Shown: positions 51,601-61,886 of the stretch, piece by piece | Layout: each line of letters starts with the position of its first letter | Position numbering within the stretch: position 1 is the stretch's first letter | From: Syngnathus acus | Lineage: Eukaryota > Chordata > Actinopteri > Syngnathiformes > Syngnathidae | Assembly (NCBI RefSeq): GCF_901709675.1 | Contig: NC_051091.1 | Span: 5,988,967 to 6,052,966 of the forward strand | Reading direction: 5' to 3' | DNA: 64,000 bases | Translations under genes and position numbers: made by a program | Notes under the pieces: model-generated | What the model saw: only the letters and a program-made list of their open reading frames with translations | Told to the model about the DNA's origin: nothing | Databases searched by the model: none

Positions 51601-53427
51601 CCCTGATGTCCCCCCATCTCTCTTTTTATTCCTCCGCATTTCACCTGTCCAAGTCTTCACGTCTTTTCTCTTTCCTGGCGGGTCAGCCAGGTAACGATCT
51701 GGCCGAGAGAGAATCTCATGAGACTCGGTTCAACTGCAGTTCAGGCCACGGCTGGGTGAGAGATGGAGCAAGAGACAGAAACACAGAAGGTGTTGGCAGT
51801 ATTCATCACGGGCCTTGCTCGTTCCTCATTCTTGATGTTGCTGCGTAATAGCTGTTTTCATGCCCTAACTGCAGGAAAAAATGGCGTCATTTAATCTTCC
51901 GGCTGAAACAATTCATAAGGAAACTTGTCAGCGCAAGGACTGCAAGTTGAACAAATGCGCCACATCTGTTTCAGACAACTCAAAGGTGCTCTGTGAATCA
52001 AAGTGTTTTGACTTCACACAAAATACTTCTGCTTTTTAATGTAATCTTGAAAGTATGACTCGACGAGATGTTAACATGTATCAATTCAGTCTCGCTGCGC
52101 CTTTGGCAATGTTTGTGACTCGGGCGGCGTGGCCATCCCATCTAACTGTTTAAATAGAAACAAAACATTCCGCTGTTGAAATCAGTGTCCTCCATAAATC
52201 ACTCACAGCGAGCAGCGATACCGAGCAAGGTGTTTGGAGATGATAGTTTGCTTGTGGGAGCAATGGAGCGTGAACTTGGGGCGCCGGAGATGTGGAGTCG
52301 TGACACTCCTGTCCCGAGCCACCTGCTTGTGTGTGTGTTTGGCAGTGTGGAGCAACATAATGTAGAAAGTGGCGGGTAAGAAAGTAGTTACGGTTTTAGA
52401 CTGCAAGTTAAAATCCATACACCAAATGTGTATTCTGGATTTGGCATTTCAAGTCATCTGCCTTTCCCGCCAAATATGACTCAATTCAGTGTGAGACAGA
52501 CGTATGGTGATTTTAAGACTCTGGGGGTCAAATAACTATCAGAGTTGATCCACGAGGAAGTCAACAAAGCACATTATGTGGAAAAGAATTAATAATGCAT
52601 TTAATATATAGCTTTTGAGCCAGCACTTGCCCTGCCGCCATCTGCTTGAGGATAATTCCCTCCCTTTATTAATCACAGAGAGTCAATAGATGACCATGGA
52701 GACGATATAATAATGCATGGAATGTACTTTTATTTTATTCGATAGTTAATTTTATTTTAGGGCCGCAATTCAGATCCAGAATAAGAACAAAAGGGACACT
52801 GGGTGATACATTTCAGACAGAATCAGGATTTTATAATATTTAATGTGATGTTTGTGCTTCATTTTGGATTTTGTCACTTCTGTACACCTGCTGTCGGAAC
52901 ATTTATCAATGTTATCTTTAAGGTAAATTGTTAATTGTTTCCTTTAAGAAATATGTGACATTTTGCCCACTCAAAACACGCTTGAATACATTTCACAATA
53001 CATATTAAGGCCACATGTTGCATCGATTTAGTGAGGCGAACATCTCCAATCTGACCGGCATATCATAGGCGATGTCAGTTCCTTCACCACTTGAATTTTG
53101 TCCCTTGGCCTTTTGTTTCCTCGCCACATGCTCACGGTAAAAGCAGAAAACCTGAAAGACCGTTCTCCGCATCAGGGAGCAGTCAGTCATTTCAGATTAG
53201 ACCATGGATGGTAGGTCAAGGGGAATTAAATTGTCTACAGGGGAGAGAGAGTACCTCCACACGCCATCTCCCGAGCAATTAAGGCCTTTTGTATTATGGA
53301 AAGTGGAGAAGAGACAGGTGGAAAGTGAGGAAATGTCATATTTTCATAAGCAATAAGTCGTTTGACTACTTTGGTATTGTACACGAGGGTTGTGACCCTG
53401 ACGTGATCTGCATTTTCCATACGCTGC
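45694..53427. other. Non-coding single-copy stretch
   Basis: No gene is supported. Overlapping frames at 47029-47273 and 48888-49343 lack domains. T and G runs occur at about 50720-50733 and 51101-51110. The section at about 52600-52720 holds TTAAT, TAATAATGCAT and balanced flanks in a way often seen in conserved non-coding DNA. This is a visual impression only. Confidence 0.6.
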
Positions 53428-53596
53428 CAAAGATGTCAACCACTTCACTGGTTCTTTTATCTCAAACAAGATAACTATGATGAAGGCGGAAGTACAAGCC
53501 GAAACATGTCAGGTATCTTGTTTGAGATAAAATAACCAGTGAAGTGATTGACAAGTGAAAACAAAATGAACAGTACAACTACAAAGATGTCAACCA
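53428..53596 (+). mobile_element. Small hairpin retroposon-like insertion with 15-bp direct repeats
   Basis: The 15 bases CAAAGATGTCAACCA occur at 53428-53442 and again at 53582-53596. The segment between them (139 bp) holds a long hairpin: positions 53434-53476 pair with 53511-53553, 40 of 43 positions complementary and no bulge, around a 34-base apical part. A 28-base tail (53554-53581) follows and then the right direct repeat. A 15-bp duplication is too long for hAT or Tc1 and fits target-primed retroposition (LINE, SINE or Penelope-like). No open frame is present. The apical part is laid out like a hammerhead ribozyme (next entry). Hammerheads are known from the repeats of Penelope-like elements and from small retroposons, so this may be a truncated copy of such an element. 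I cannot name the family. Confidence 0.6.
53476..53511 (+). ncRNA. Hammerhead-ribozyme-like core, probably inactive
   Basis: Using standard hammerhead numbering: 53477-53483 is ATGATGA, aligned with CUGAUGA (C3 replaced by A). 53484-53500 forms a weak stem II, GGC/GCC around a ten-base loop, with an unpaired A at 53484 where a G-C pair is usual. 53501-53504 is GAAA. 53505-53508 (C, AT, G) is a one-pair stem III with a two-base loop. 53509-53510 is TC, so the predicted cleavage would follow C17 at 53510. Stem I begins at exactly the right bases (53476 with 53511) and runs into the long hairpin. A minimal stem III is typical of hammerheads in retroelements. C3 normally pairs with G8 and its loss abolishes cleavage, so this copy is probably dead. 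It may be a degenerate member of an active family. Confidence 0.45.
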
Positions 53597-54357
53597 TTTT
53601 GGATAGTTAGAAACCAGTAAGATATTATTCTCTGAAATTCATATATCATTAATTTCGATGGTTTATTTTGGTTTAATAATTCCTTCTTTGCACATAAACA
53701 AAAATATATATTCAAGAGCATAAATAGAAATGCTTTTTTTCCCCCCTCCATTTAGCCAGACTTGACCGCAGATTCGTATTTTTTTGTATTCCGAATGTAA
53801 AGCCAAACTGCTTCACCAATTAAAGCAAGCTGTAGCGATAAAACTTGGTGATGAGAGTAGCAAAAAATTATATCTGACTCAGTACTGCGCTTTCATGTTC
53901 AGGGGGGAAAAAAAAAAAATCAATGCGCCAGTGGAGTTGTGAATGCCATGTTCTGGTGAATGATTTATACCATTCCTCCAACAAAGAAAGTATACGAATC
54001 CGCTCTCCAGCTCTTCCTCACTCTCCCGCTTTGAAAGCAAATGCCTTTTTAGCTTCGGCAACAATATACGAATCTGGAATATGTGTCATAAATTAAGGTT
54101 GACTGGACAAAGCTGGGGCTCTGCCCTTTGCTACAAAAAGCCTATTCTTGTGCAGCTGAGAGGCGGAGGCCAAGCGAAGTCATCTGCATCTGTGCGGGCG
54201 AAGAGAAGGGCTCGAGCATTCAGCCTGAGCTTCCTCTGTGGCCGCCGAGGCCGGGCCTGCTGCCGTAGATAGACTTGTTCCAGATCGCAGCCCTCCCAGG
54301 CTCCTTAGCTCGCCTCGGCCCAGGAACAGATGGAGAGAGGAGAGCAAAGGGCGGTGA

Positions 54358-54372
54358 GGGAGGGAGGGAGGG
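54358..54372 (+). other. Canonical G-quadruplex motif
   Basis: GGGAGGGAGGGAGGG: four G3 tracts with single-A loops, the simplest stable pattern. It closes a GC-rich patch of about 200 bp, the one place in the window that faintly resembles promoter-like composition. Confidence 0.7.
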
Positions 54373-54821
54373 AAATTGCTCCCTGTTCAGAGCTTGGCAC
54401 CAGCATTCCAAGTATGTTTTACAGTTAGTTTACTGTACACTCCGCCACTGCGCCGTGTAGTGCAGCTTTTAAGGTTTACGGCGAGGACAAGCGCACATCC
54501 GTAGAAATATGTCACACATTTATGTTTCGTATGTTCCTTTATATGATTAGTGTGTGAGAATGTAAATATTTGCCGTACTTCCTTAGCGGGTTTTTTCATC
54601 CCCGTGGCATCTGTCTTGTTGAGACCACGGGTAATGGAGCAAATGACCTCTAGTTCTCCTAAATCTCCTTCATTACACTCGCGCTACCGGTTATGGGACT
54701 GGGGTGCGGCTTCCGTGGCAATGTGCCACGGTGCAAGGGCCACATCTGATGACATTAAACGACTTACATCAAACCCTCGTGGGCCGCTTCCTGCCAGAAA
54801 TCATAAATGGGAAAGAAAAAC

Positions 54822-54889
54822 CATTTGCATATTTCAAACTCATTTGCATATTCCAAACTGAGTAGCAATCATTTGCGTGTGCATATTTT
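54822..54889 (+). promoter_or_regulatory. Tandem POU-octamer site cluster
   Basis: Two head-to-tail 19-bp units (54822-54840 and 54841-54859) differ at one base, and each contains a perfect octamer ATTTGCAT, the binding site of Oct/POU transcription factors. A third, imperfect unit with ATTTGCGT follows at 54870-54889 and ends again in 'gcatattt'. Three regularly placed octamer-like sites in 68 bp are unlikely in random sequence. They may reflect an enhancer that gained sites by duplication, or simply a small tandem repeat. Confidence 0.45.
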
Positions 54890-56103
54890 TAGTCACCAAT
54901 AAAATCTTTGGTCAATGAACTATTTAACGGATAAGATTTTGTGTTTGCCGTGTATTTCATGCCATGAAATTGGATTTAATAAAGCCGTATTGCAAAGAGG
55001 AGGAGTCTGCGTTTGAGGTGATGTTCAGCGATGAGCTCGGGAATAATAATGATGTTGAGGGATAATTATCAAACAAATATGCCGCATGAAAAAAGAGCGC
55101 AAAGCGATACCTCCCGCAGTTCCGCACGCTATCGTACGTGTAGCAGACGCCCGGCCCGATGAGACGGCGTGAGAGTGATGCGTGTTGAAGCAAATTGATT
55201 CTATCTGAAAGGGCTTGGAAAACTTTAACCCAGATCAAAGCTCATTCCAAGTGGCTCAGATCACCATGTAACCAGGCAGAGTAGCAGGGGGAAAGAGAAA
55301 AGTAGGAGTGTCTTGTCCTGTCTAATTATGCATTTCAGACAGCTCGCCACCAATTATCTCCCCTTCAGTTGCATCTGCCCTTCCAACGACCGCAATGTTA
55401 ATGTGTGGCAAGCCCACCATTGCGTTCGGAACTTGCGCCTAATGTATGGGAAGCTAGCCGCATCGCCCTAATATCTCATTATAACAAACTCAAGGTGAGA
55501 CAAAAGTTTAGTGAAAAGGCTGAACAGTTAATTGGCGCATGTTTTATCATCATGCAAATACTCACAAGTTTCACCTTTAAAAGATGCAAAATGAAAGTAA
55601 AATAAAGATGCGAGTTGCTTCTGAAAACATTGTTGAATGCCATTTTGGAAGAACACCAATCTGTTTTCACATTCAAGTGAAGATCATTTTACTTAAGACA
55701 ATCAAATTTATTTCAAATAATGATGCCACATTCACACTGATATTTATGTACAAACTCTCAACTAGGTCACAGTGTGTAATTACAAGTTTACTCAAAGCTG
55801 TTCCATCTGTGAATCCAATTAAAAGTAAACATTTAACTTGTCCGGAGCAATGTTATGCTCATCTGACAAAGACATTAAAACATAGCAGCAGGACATAGGA
55901 CAACAACTGACAACGTAATTGTTTTCATAGTCAACTGATGTCGATTGTAGTCGACAGCTCTGAAGCACGGATGCCTTCTCGGCTTAGGTGCGTGTTACTT
56001 CTTCTCTCCTCTGCTCACATCTCAGGTGGCAGGGTTGCGAGACGGGAACGGAGAAGAGGTGAGGGGTCCACGGTGTTAATTGAGATATTAATAATTGGAA
56101 ACA

Positions 56104-56160
56104 TAATAATAATAATTCATTAAATTTGTATAGCGCTTTTCAAAAACCCAAAGACGCTTA
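56104..56160 (-). mobile_element. 3' tail of a non-LTR retroelement (LINE or SINE)
   Basis: On the + strand an (AAT)n-like run is followed by 'aaatttgtatagcgctttt' and 'cccaaagacgctt'. On the minus strand this reads as a conserved stem ('aagcgtctttggg ... aaaagcgctata') followed by an ATT tail. From memory that is the 3' end shared by a group of fish LINEs and their dependent SINEs. Only the tail survives. Where the body would lie, upstream on the minus strand, there is instead a tetranucleotide array. Confidence 0.6.
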
Positions 56161-56179
56161 TGCTGTTTCTTTTCCATCT

Positions 56180-56300
56180 GTCCGTCCGTCCGTCCGTCCG
56201 TCCGTCCGTCCGTCCGTCCGTCCGTCCGTCCGTCCGTCCGTCCATCCATCCATCCATCCATCCATCCATCCATCCATCCATCCATCCATCCATCCATCCG
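56180..56300. repeat. Two-block tetranucleotide array (TCCG)15 then (TCCA)14
   Basis: 56181-56240 is 15 perfect TCCG units and 56241-56296 is 14 perfect TCCA units, followed by one TCCG. The two blocks share one phase and have a single sharp boundary, with no mixing inside. The units differ by G to A, which is what CpG deamination on the opposite strand gives. Frames through it (PSVR/PSIH or MDGW) are artefacts. Confidence 0.97.
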
Positions 56301-56584
56301 TTTATATGCGTAGCGAACCCACACGAAATGAAAATCACTCATCGTTATAAGACTTCTTGAACTCATTGTGATTTCATCTCAGTGGTCATATTTTACTGGT
56401 TGCTTTTTTTGTGTAGAAAAAAAAAAAAGTTGTGCTTTGCTCTAATGTCAGCCCCTGAGAGTAACGGCTGATCAGACTGAAGTGTTGGAGTGAGTTTGCA
56501 ACACCCTGAAAGGTGCGACTCATTGGTTCAGATAAATCATGCAGTCTGTAGGCTTTAGCAAAGTGAACCAGCCAGATTTAAAAG

Positions 56585-56626
56585 TGAGTGTGTGACTGTG
56601 AGAGTGTGTGTGTGTGTGTCTGTGTC
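56585..56626. repeat. Imperfect (GT)n microsatellite
   Basis: A GT-rich tract with a pure core of about eight GT units at 56604-56619. Confidence 0.88.
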
Positions 56627-58811
56627 CATGAAAGAGAAGACCTTTCCAACACTGCACTAGGCTTCAGTGGAGCAGGCAATTGCAGTGTAGCCATGTGAGA
56701 ACAAGGCGCAGGTTGGAGTGACTTTTGCTGATGGCTCTTGGAAAACCCAACAGTTTTGATAGCGGGACACACCATGCCAAACGCCGGACAAACATTTCCA
56801 AAGTCTCTCGCTTGCTGTGCCGATGCGGCAATGTGTTGCTAAGCTGACTTAATGTCTCTCGGTTGGAAATGGCTTTGCATGGTAATTCTCACTATGGGGT
56901 GACTCATTATAGAGTAAAAAAAAAACAACAACATTGTGGCACAGTCTTGAAATGTCATTCTTTTTCAATATGATGCTTATTTTGAAGAGGATTCAACTCT
57001 TTCCATCCCGTGGTAGCATTTTCAGACATAGATTGAATGTGGAGGCACTGAGCCATGCAGTCAGTGTTGAAGAGCTGCTTCCTCGCATGGCCGAGTTTAT
57101 TGGCGGCATTAGCTCCATTAGCCATCAGCGCAACAATCGTGTTCTCACTTACAGCAATAGCAATGTGGCCTAAGTATAACATTAAAAGTCAACCAACAAG
57201 GGTTGGCATGGTGAAAGAGTTTCAATCATTTTCAGATACATACTTGAGGAGACAAAAATACATCCCAGAAAGATTAATGTATGTAGCCATCTTCACAACG
57301 CACACACTAACCGTGTAATACCAACAGTCATTTGACTGGCCATGTGCATATTTTGCATATCAAACTGATATGGCAAGCATAGCCACGTTGCTTCAACTCA
57401 CTTTGCCATTTGTGTGACACAATTGATGTAGTGATTCATAACTGCAAGCTAGCGTGACAGGGAAAATGTAATTGATGCATATGCCTTGTCACATGACTAT
57501 GTCAATCAAACATTTTGAGACAATGGAGATTTAGAAGATGACAGCGCGTGTAACTGTCGGTGGCAATGCGTCATACGTTTCTGTTCAACAAATGAAAAGG
57601 TCGCACTAATGGAGTCAGTTAAGCTCGGACAGAAATCGAATAGTGACAGTATCACTTGTGGACATTTCTTTATTCCTACACTCATATTAGACATACATTT
57701 GACCCTCTTGCACTATTGTCACTTTAGCCTTTCTTCACCTTTTTCCCCCTTCAGCCTGCTCAAGTCAATTTCCCTGCGAGCTGCTGCCACGGAACGTTCT
57801 GTAACAGTCTAATTGTGGCTAATGGTTTGTGCAGCTAATTAAAGTGTATGAATTACAGTAATCAGTCAGCCGCATGCAGGCCTCGCCGCCTCGCGACGCT
57901 TCTCCGAGCATGGAACACCGAGACCGAAGCGGGGGAAGGGGCGGTGGGGCACAAAAAGGTGAGATGAAAGTGATGAAGACGAGCTTGTCCTTCCTCTATG
58001 AAGGCCACGCGCCTCTCGTCGGCTGTGTTTGCTCTCACAACGGCGCAAAGGCCCCATTTTCTTTTTCCAGCAAAATAGGCAGAGCACGAAAATGGGGCTC
58101 CCTGAGTTTGGTAGTGGTAAACCCACTGGGGATTTACAAATAATGACTTTAGATGAAAGGAAATTAATCAAGTGTTCATGATACTGTATTGAGAACTTCT
58201 CACACACACCTACACACACAATTTTCGAGATGGTGAATTGACTTAGTAACCGAGCGATTTATTCCCTTTTAATAGGGTCTCAATTGCAGCAGCCACACTT
58301 AGACAAATGAGCAAACAAGTCGGAGAGTGACAGTGATATCCATTATGTGTTTAATTATCTTCAAAGTTCCAGTGAAGGGCATTTCTTTGGCTAATGGGGA
58401 GACAGTGCAGCGTGTCACAGCAAAGTGCTCTTCAAATGCTCCAACAAAACTGTCTCGCTGTTCCATTTTGCAGCCTCTTATCTGAGTTTTGACAGGCGGC
58501 ATTAGGTTGGGGAAATTGCCACAATCAGTGTCCTCATCAAGAATAGCTGACATTTGTTCGCTATTTGTTTCTTTCCTCTCTCCCTTCCATTTCCAAGTCA
58601 AATTTTGTCGGGAATAATTTGACTGACTTCCATTAGTTGGCACTGAAACAAGACACGCTGATTGGTGTATTCAGGTTGAGATGATTGATACAAAGATTGG
58701 AGCCTGGGTAGAAATCTCATTTCTGAGTGGAGCTGATTGCATTGTGCTGAAGCAGGGATCTCTGAGTTTTTTTTTCCTTGAGCATTAATCACAATGAGAT
58801 TAGCTGCATCC

Positions 58812-58827
58812 TGTGTGTGTGTGTGTG
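58812..58827. repeat. Short (TG)n microsatellite
   Basis: Eight TG units with no interruption. Confidence 0.9.
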
Positions 58828-59237
58828 CAGAGTTGACACAAATTTTGCCAAAGAAAATTCACCGCTGGATGCCGTACTTGTTTAGTACAAACACTTGTCC
58901 TCAAAGAGCTGTTATTAATCGAGGTTAATTCATCTCCAATGATTTTCTAACATTGTAGCCATCTTGTTTTTATAGATGGCATCAACAGCTCTGACCTGAT
59001 GGGAAAAACATCCCCCACACTTTTATTTATTTACCGAGCAGAATGATAATAAGACTTCTAACCGGGGCGAGGCAGTAAGCCGCTATGTAGGCCAAAACAA
59101 AAAATTGGAAATATGACTACATTTTATTTATTTGGGAATATTTGGGAGTGAAAGCAATGAATGGGAACATCTGCCGCTGTGTAGTGCCATCGTTGTGACT
59201 GGCTCCCTGCCCCAAAATACCCGCTTTCAGATTTACG

Positions 59238-59258
59238 CCCCCTACCCCCCTCCCTCCC
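59238..59258 (-). other. Canonical G-quadruplex motif on the minus strand
   Basis: The + strand has C runs of 5, 6, 3 and 3 with loops TA, T and T, giving four G-tracts on the minus strand with one- to two-base loops. Confidence 0.6.
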
Positions 59259-60297
59259 AGTTTGTTTTCTTTTGATGTTTGGGATTATGCCTTAGCAGTG
59301 TTTGTGTATGCAAACCCCTGTTCATCATCATAAAACGTCATCATTTTTTTTTTTAAATGTGACTGTTATCAGTGTTTTCAATATGTAGTATTTAAATGAG
59401 TCACTTGGAGCCAGCCACACATGTGGGCAAACATACAAAGTGGGAATATAAGCACAGTCATGTCATTTATCCATGCATCTATTTCCCATCCCAGTTGACT
59501 TTTGGGTTTGGTAAACCCAGGAATGGCTGCCAGCCAAATAGAGTGGACGAGAAGTAAACGTCCAATTTTCCATTTTTAGTGTATGGTGGTAATTGTGGCT
59601 GTAATATTTACGACGTCTATAAATGTAGCAACCTCACCATCATGATGGTGTTGGAATGACTTAGTGCCGAGGTTTTGAAACAGAACAATTTTGTGCGAGC
59701 AGCTGGTTAGCGTGTGGAGTAATATTGGAATATATTTTCTTTGCATTGTTTATGCTTGAAAGATAATACAAATTTAATCCACTTATGTCTAGTGCTGTGT
59801 AAAAGTGTTTGCAGTGGAAGTGCTCCTCAGAAAAAAATGCTTTTGTGTTGGGGTAATAATTAAAACCATTCTAAGGTAATTGCACATGTCATGAATGAAC
59901 TGCACATTTTGCTTTTTGTTGGGAATAGAACGCTAAATTGGACTATATTTTCCACCGGTCAGTTAATGGCTACCTTTTAACGTAAAGCCTTAATTGGGCA
60001 TTTACTTCACAATTTATACAGGCTTGACAGAATGGATAAAAGAAAGACTGGATGGAGCTGGGTGGGAATTAAGACATTTCTAGGAACTTTTGTGCAATGT
60101 ACTAGCAATGATGAGAAGAAGGTGGGCAGGCGGGACATTTGAGAGGAGGGAAGGCTAAGACGATTCAAGTGGCCGCCGTTGACGGGAGGCATCAATCTTT
60201 CATATGCTTTGAGGCCACTTCAAATCAATTTCACCGCTGCTTCCAGACTAATCACATGGCAGAGGGCAGGCGATGTGGCAGTTTGGGCAGGATTGAG

Positions 60298-60390
60298 GGA
60301 CAGACGGATGGACGGGCGGGCGGACAAACAGGCATATAGGCAAACAGGCCCGCAGTCACTTAGGCAGATAAGCAGAGAGGCAGTCAAACA
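60298..60390. repeat. Degenerate 4-bp-period array (GGAC/GGCA)
   Basis: Units such as GGAC, GGAT, GGGC and AGGC follow each other with a mostly 4-base step ('cggatggacgggcgggcgga', then 'aggcaaacaggc', 'gaggcagtc'). It looks like an old tetranucleotide array related in motif to the clean one at 56.2 kb, read on the other strand. Confidence 0.65.
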
Positions 60391-61577
60391 TCGCAGACCT
60401 GCACCAGGGAAGATATGGAGGAGGTTGATCGGAAATGACAGCCAGTCAACCATTACCGCCCCCCGAAAATCAACTCAAATGTATTCCCCTCTTATGAGTA
60501 TTCAGAATTTTCAACTTCAGGAAGAAACAATCAGAAAAAGATTAGGCGAATAGCTTTTTAAATATCAAGTGCACCATTAAAAACAAAACACAATTGCTTT
60601 GGTGACTGTTTGCTTGTAACGAATGCAAAGTATTTACGCACACTCACACCCCAGAGGTGGAGTTACCATGGGGTTGCCGTGCTCGTGCAGAAACGAGCCC
60701 GCCGTGATTTGACACTGCTCCCGCTGCGCTTGAGTTAGTGGTGCATATGTACACCGAGCACGCCGCCATTGTTTATTCTATTGACTTATTGGATCTGTCT
60801 ATCGACTGTGTTGCCTGTAGCCACGGCTTGCTTTTCTCCCTTTAAATCACCGGCTCCTAATTATCTGTCACATTTCCTGCTATCCCGTGCCAGAGACACC
60901 CATTGGCCGATAATGACCCCCATAGACAGCATCTATCAGGCACTCTGCCATTGATTCCTCTGTCTCTTTTTCTCCATAGCGCTCATTTTCTCTCTTTTCC
61001 CCCACTTGCTTGGTCTTTGTCGTTCGGTCAGTCAGCGACTCACCTCTCACCTTCTGTTAGTCCGAATGGGCCCTTCAACAGTGCAACGAAACACAAAAGG
61101 ACCATCGAAATGCCTTTTCTGTAAATGCGGGCTCATCTAGCTTTATTTTCCTTGGCTCTCAGCGACGATGCGGGATAGCATTTGTTTTGCTCAGAAATGT
61201 TCATCTTTACAAATGCTTCCAGTAGAAGCCGTCACTGGCTGACTGAGCAGACAGTGGGAAGTCAAAGTAGCTGATGGGCCAATCTCTGGTCAGAATGGAC
61301 TCCGATATGACACTAATGTAGCTGGAGTGTTAGTCCCCTGGAGGCTGGAGAGAAGCTCATTGCCCTCCCACAGTTTCGGCTGGCATCTGTCCCTTTCCCT
61401 TATACATGTCACCCTCCGCCGCCACCCTTCAGCCCCGCGTTCGCTCTCCCACTCCCCACAAAAACGTCACCCCGCCGAGAGGGTCATTACAGCAAACTGT
61501 CAGTGGAAACTCTCACGGCCAGAGATACAAGTGTCACTGTCTGCCAAGTTTGTTGCTGCTTCATTTATACAGCATCA

Positions 61578-61580
<3 letters not shown>

Positions 61581-61616
<36 letters not shown>

Positions 61617-61680
61617 TGTTAGGGTTGATAGATTATTTTGCACCACTCTAACATATATATATATAAATATATTTATTTTC
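61581..61680. repeat. (TA)14 with AT-rich imperfect palindrome
   Basis: 61581-61608 is 14 TA units. Further on, 'atgttagggt' (61616-61625) and 'actctaaca' (61645-61653) are inverted with one mismatch around a 19-base spacer, and TA-rich sequence continues outside both arms. The block can extrude as a hairpin or cruciform. Confidence 0.85.
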
Positions 61681-61805
61681 AAACACACATATATATACAT
61701 ATATTGTTCAAAATAAAAAACTTCCTTCCTAATGTCAATGAATCAAAAAAATAAAAAAAGCAGAAAACAATAGCTCCATATATATGATGCCTAACAACTC
61801 CAAAT

Positions 61806-61886
61806 AGGAAGGAAGAAGTGTTATTTTATGACCAGAGGCATAATAATGGTGTAGATGGCGTCAATCAGCAGGGTGCCAAAAACAGG
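61806..61886. repeat. Copy A of an 81-bp direct duplication
   Basis: Shares 71 of 81 positions with 62859-62939, about 1.05 kb downstream, with no gaps. Nine of the ten differences are transitions. Both copies begin at the same 'aggaaggaag' and lose similarity after 'aacagg'. On the minus strand the two copies read 'TLLIDAIYTIIMPLVIK' and 'TLLIDVIYTIIKPLVIK', with a stop (copy A) or Gln (copy B) next. No family is recognised. Confidence 0.8.

Larger units (their letters stand above)
53597..56103. other. Non-coding stretch, GC-richer around 54.1-54.4 kb
   Basis: No gene is supported. Between about 54150 and 54330 the sequence is GC-rich with several CpGs, but is too short for a clear CpG island and has no flanking exon. 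It contains a G-quadruplex motif (54358-54372) and an octamer tandem (54822-54889). 'taattatgcatttcagacag' near 55322 is another candidate regulatory word string. Confidence 0.55.
56301..61580. other. Non-coding single-copy stretch
   Basis: No gene is supported. GT/CA tracts lie at 56585-56626, about 58200-58220 and 58812-58827. A perfect 16-bp palindrome CACCATCATGATGGTG is at 59635-59650. The parts at 57055-57180 and about 58310-58620 have even composition, TAAT cores and TGACAG words, and could be conserved non-coding elements. Both strands of the first are open by chance, with no domain. Confidence 0.55.

Noticed and set aside
54150-54330. GC-rich patch as a CpG-island promoter
   Set aside because: Too short, CpG density only moderate, no TATA or initiator arrangement and no exon downstream. 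Kept only as a note.
56180-56300. CRISPR-like regular array
   Set aside because: It is a pure 4-bp tandem repeat with no spacers. The window is vertebrate.
56088-56366. Frames with PSVR/PSIH or MDGW/TDGR repeats
   Set aside because: Produced by the TCCG/TCCA array, not a repeat protein.
59635-59650. Perfect 16-bp palindrome CACCATCATGATGGTG
   Set aside because: Short palindromes of this size are expected occasionally in 64 kb. No operator or element context.
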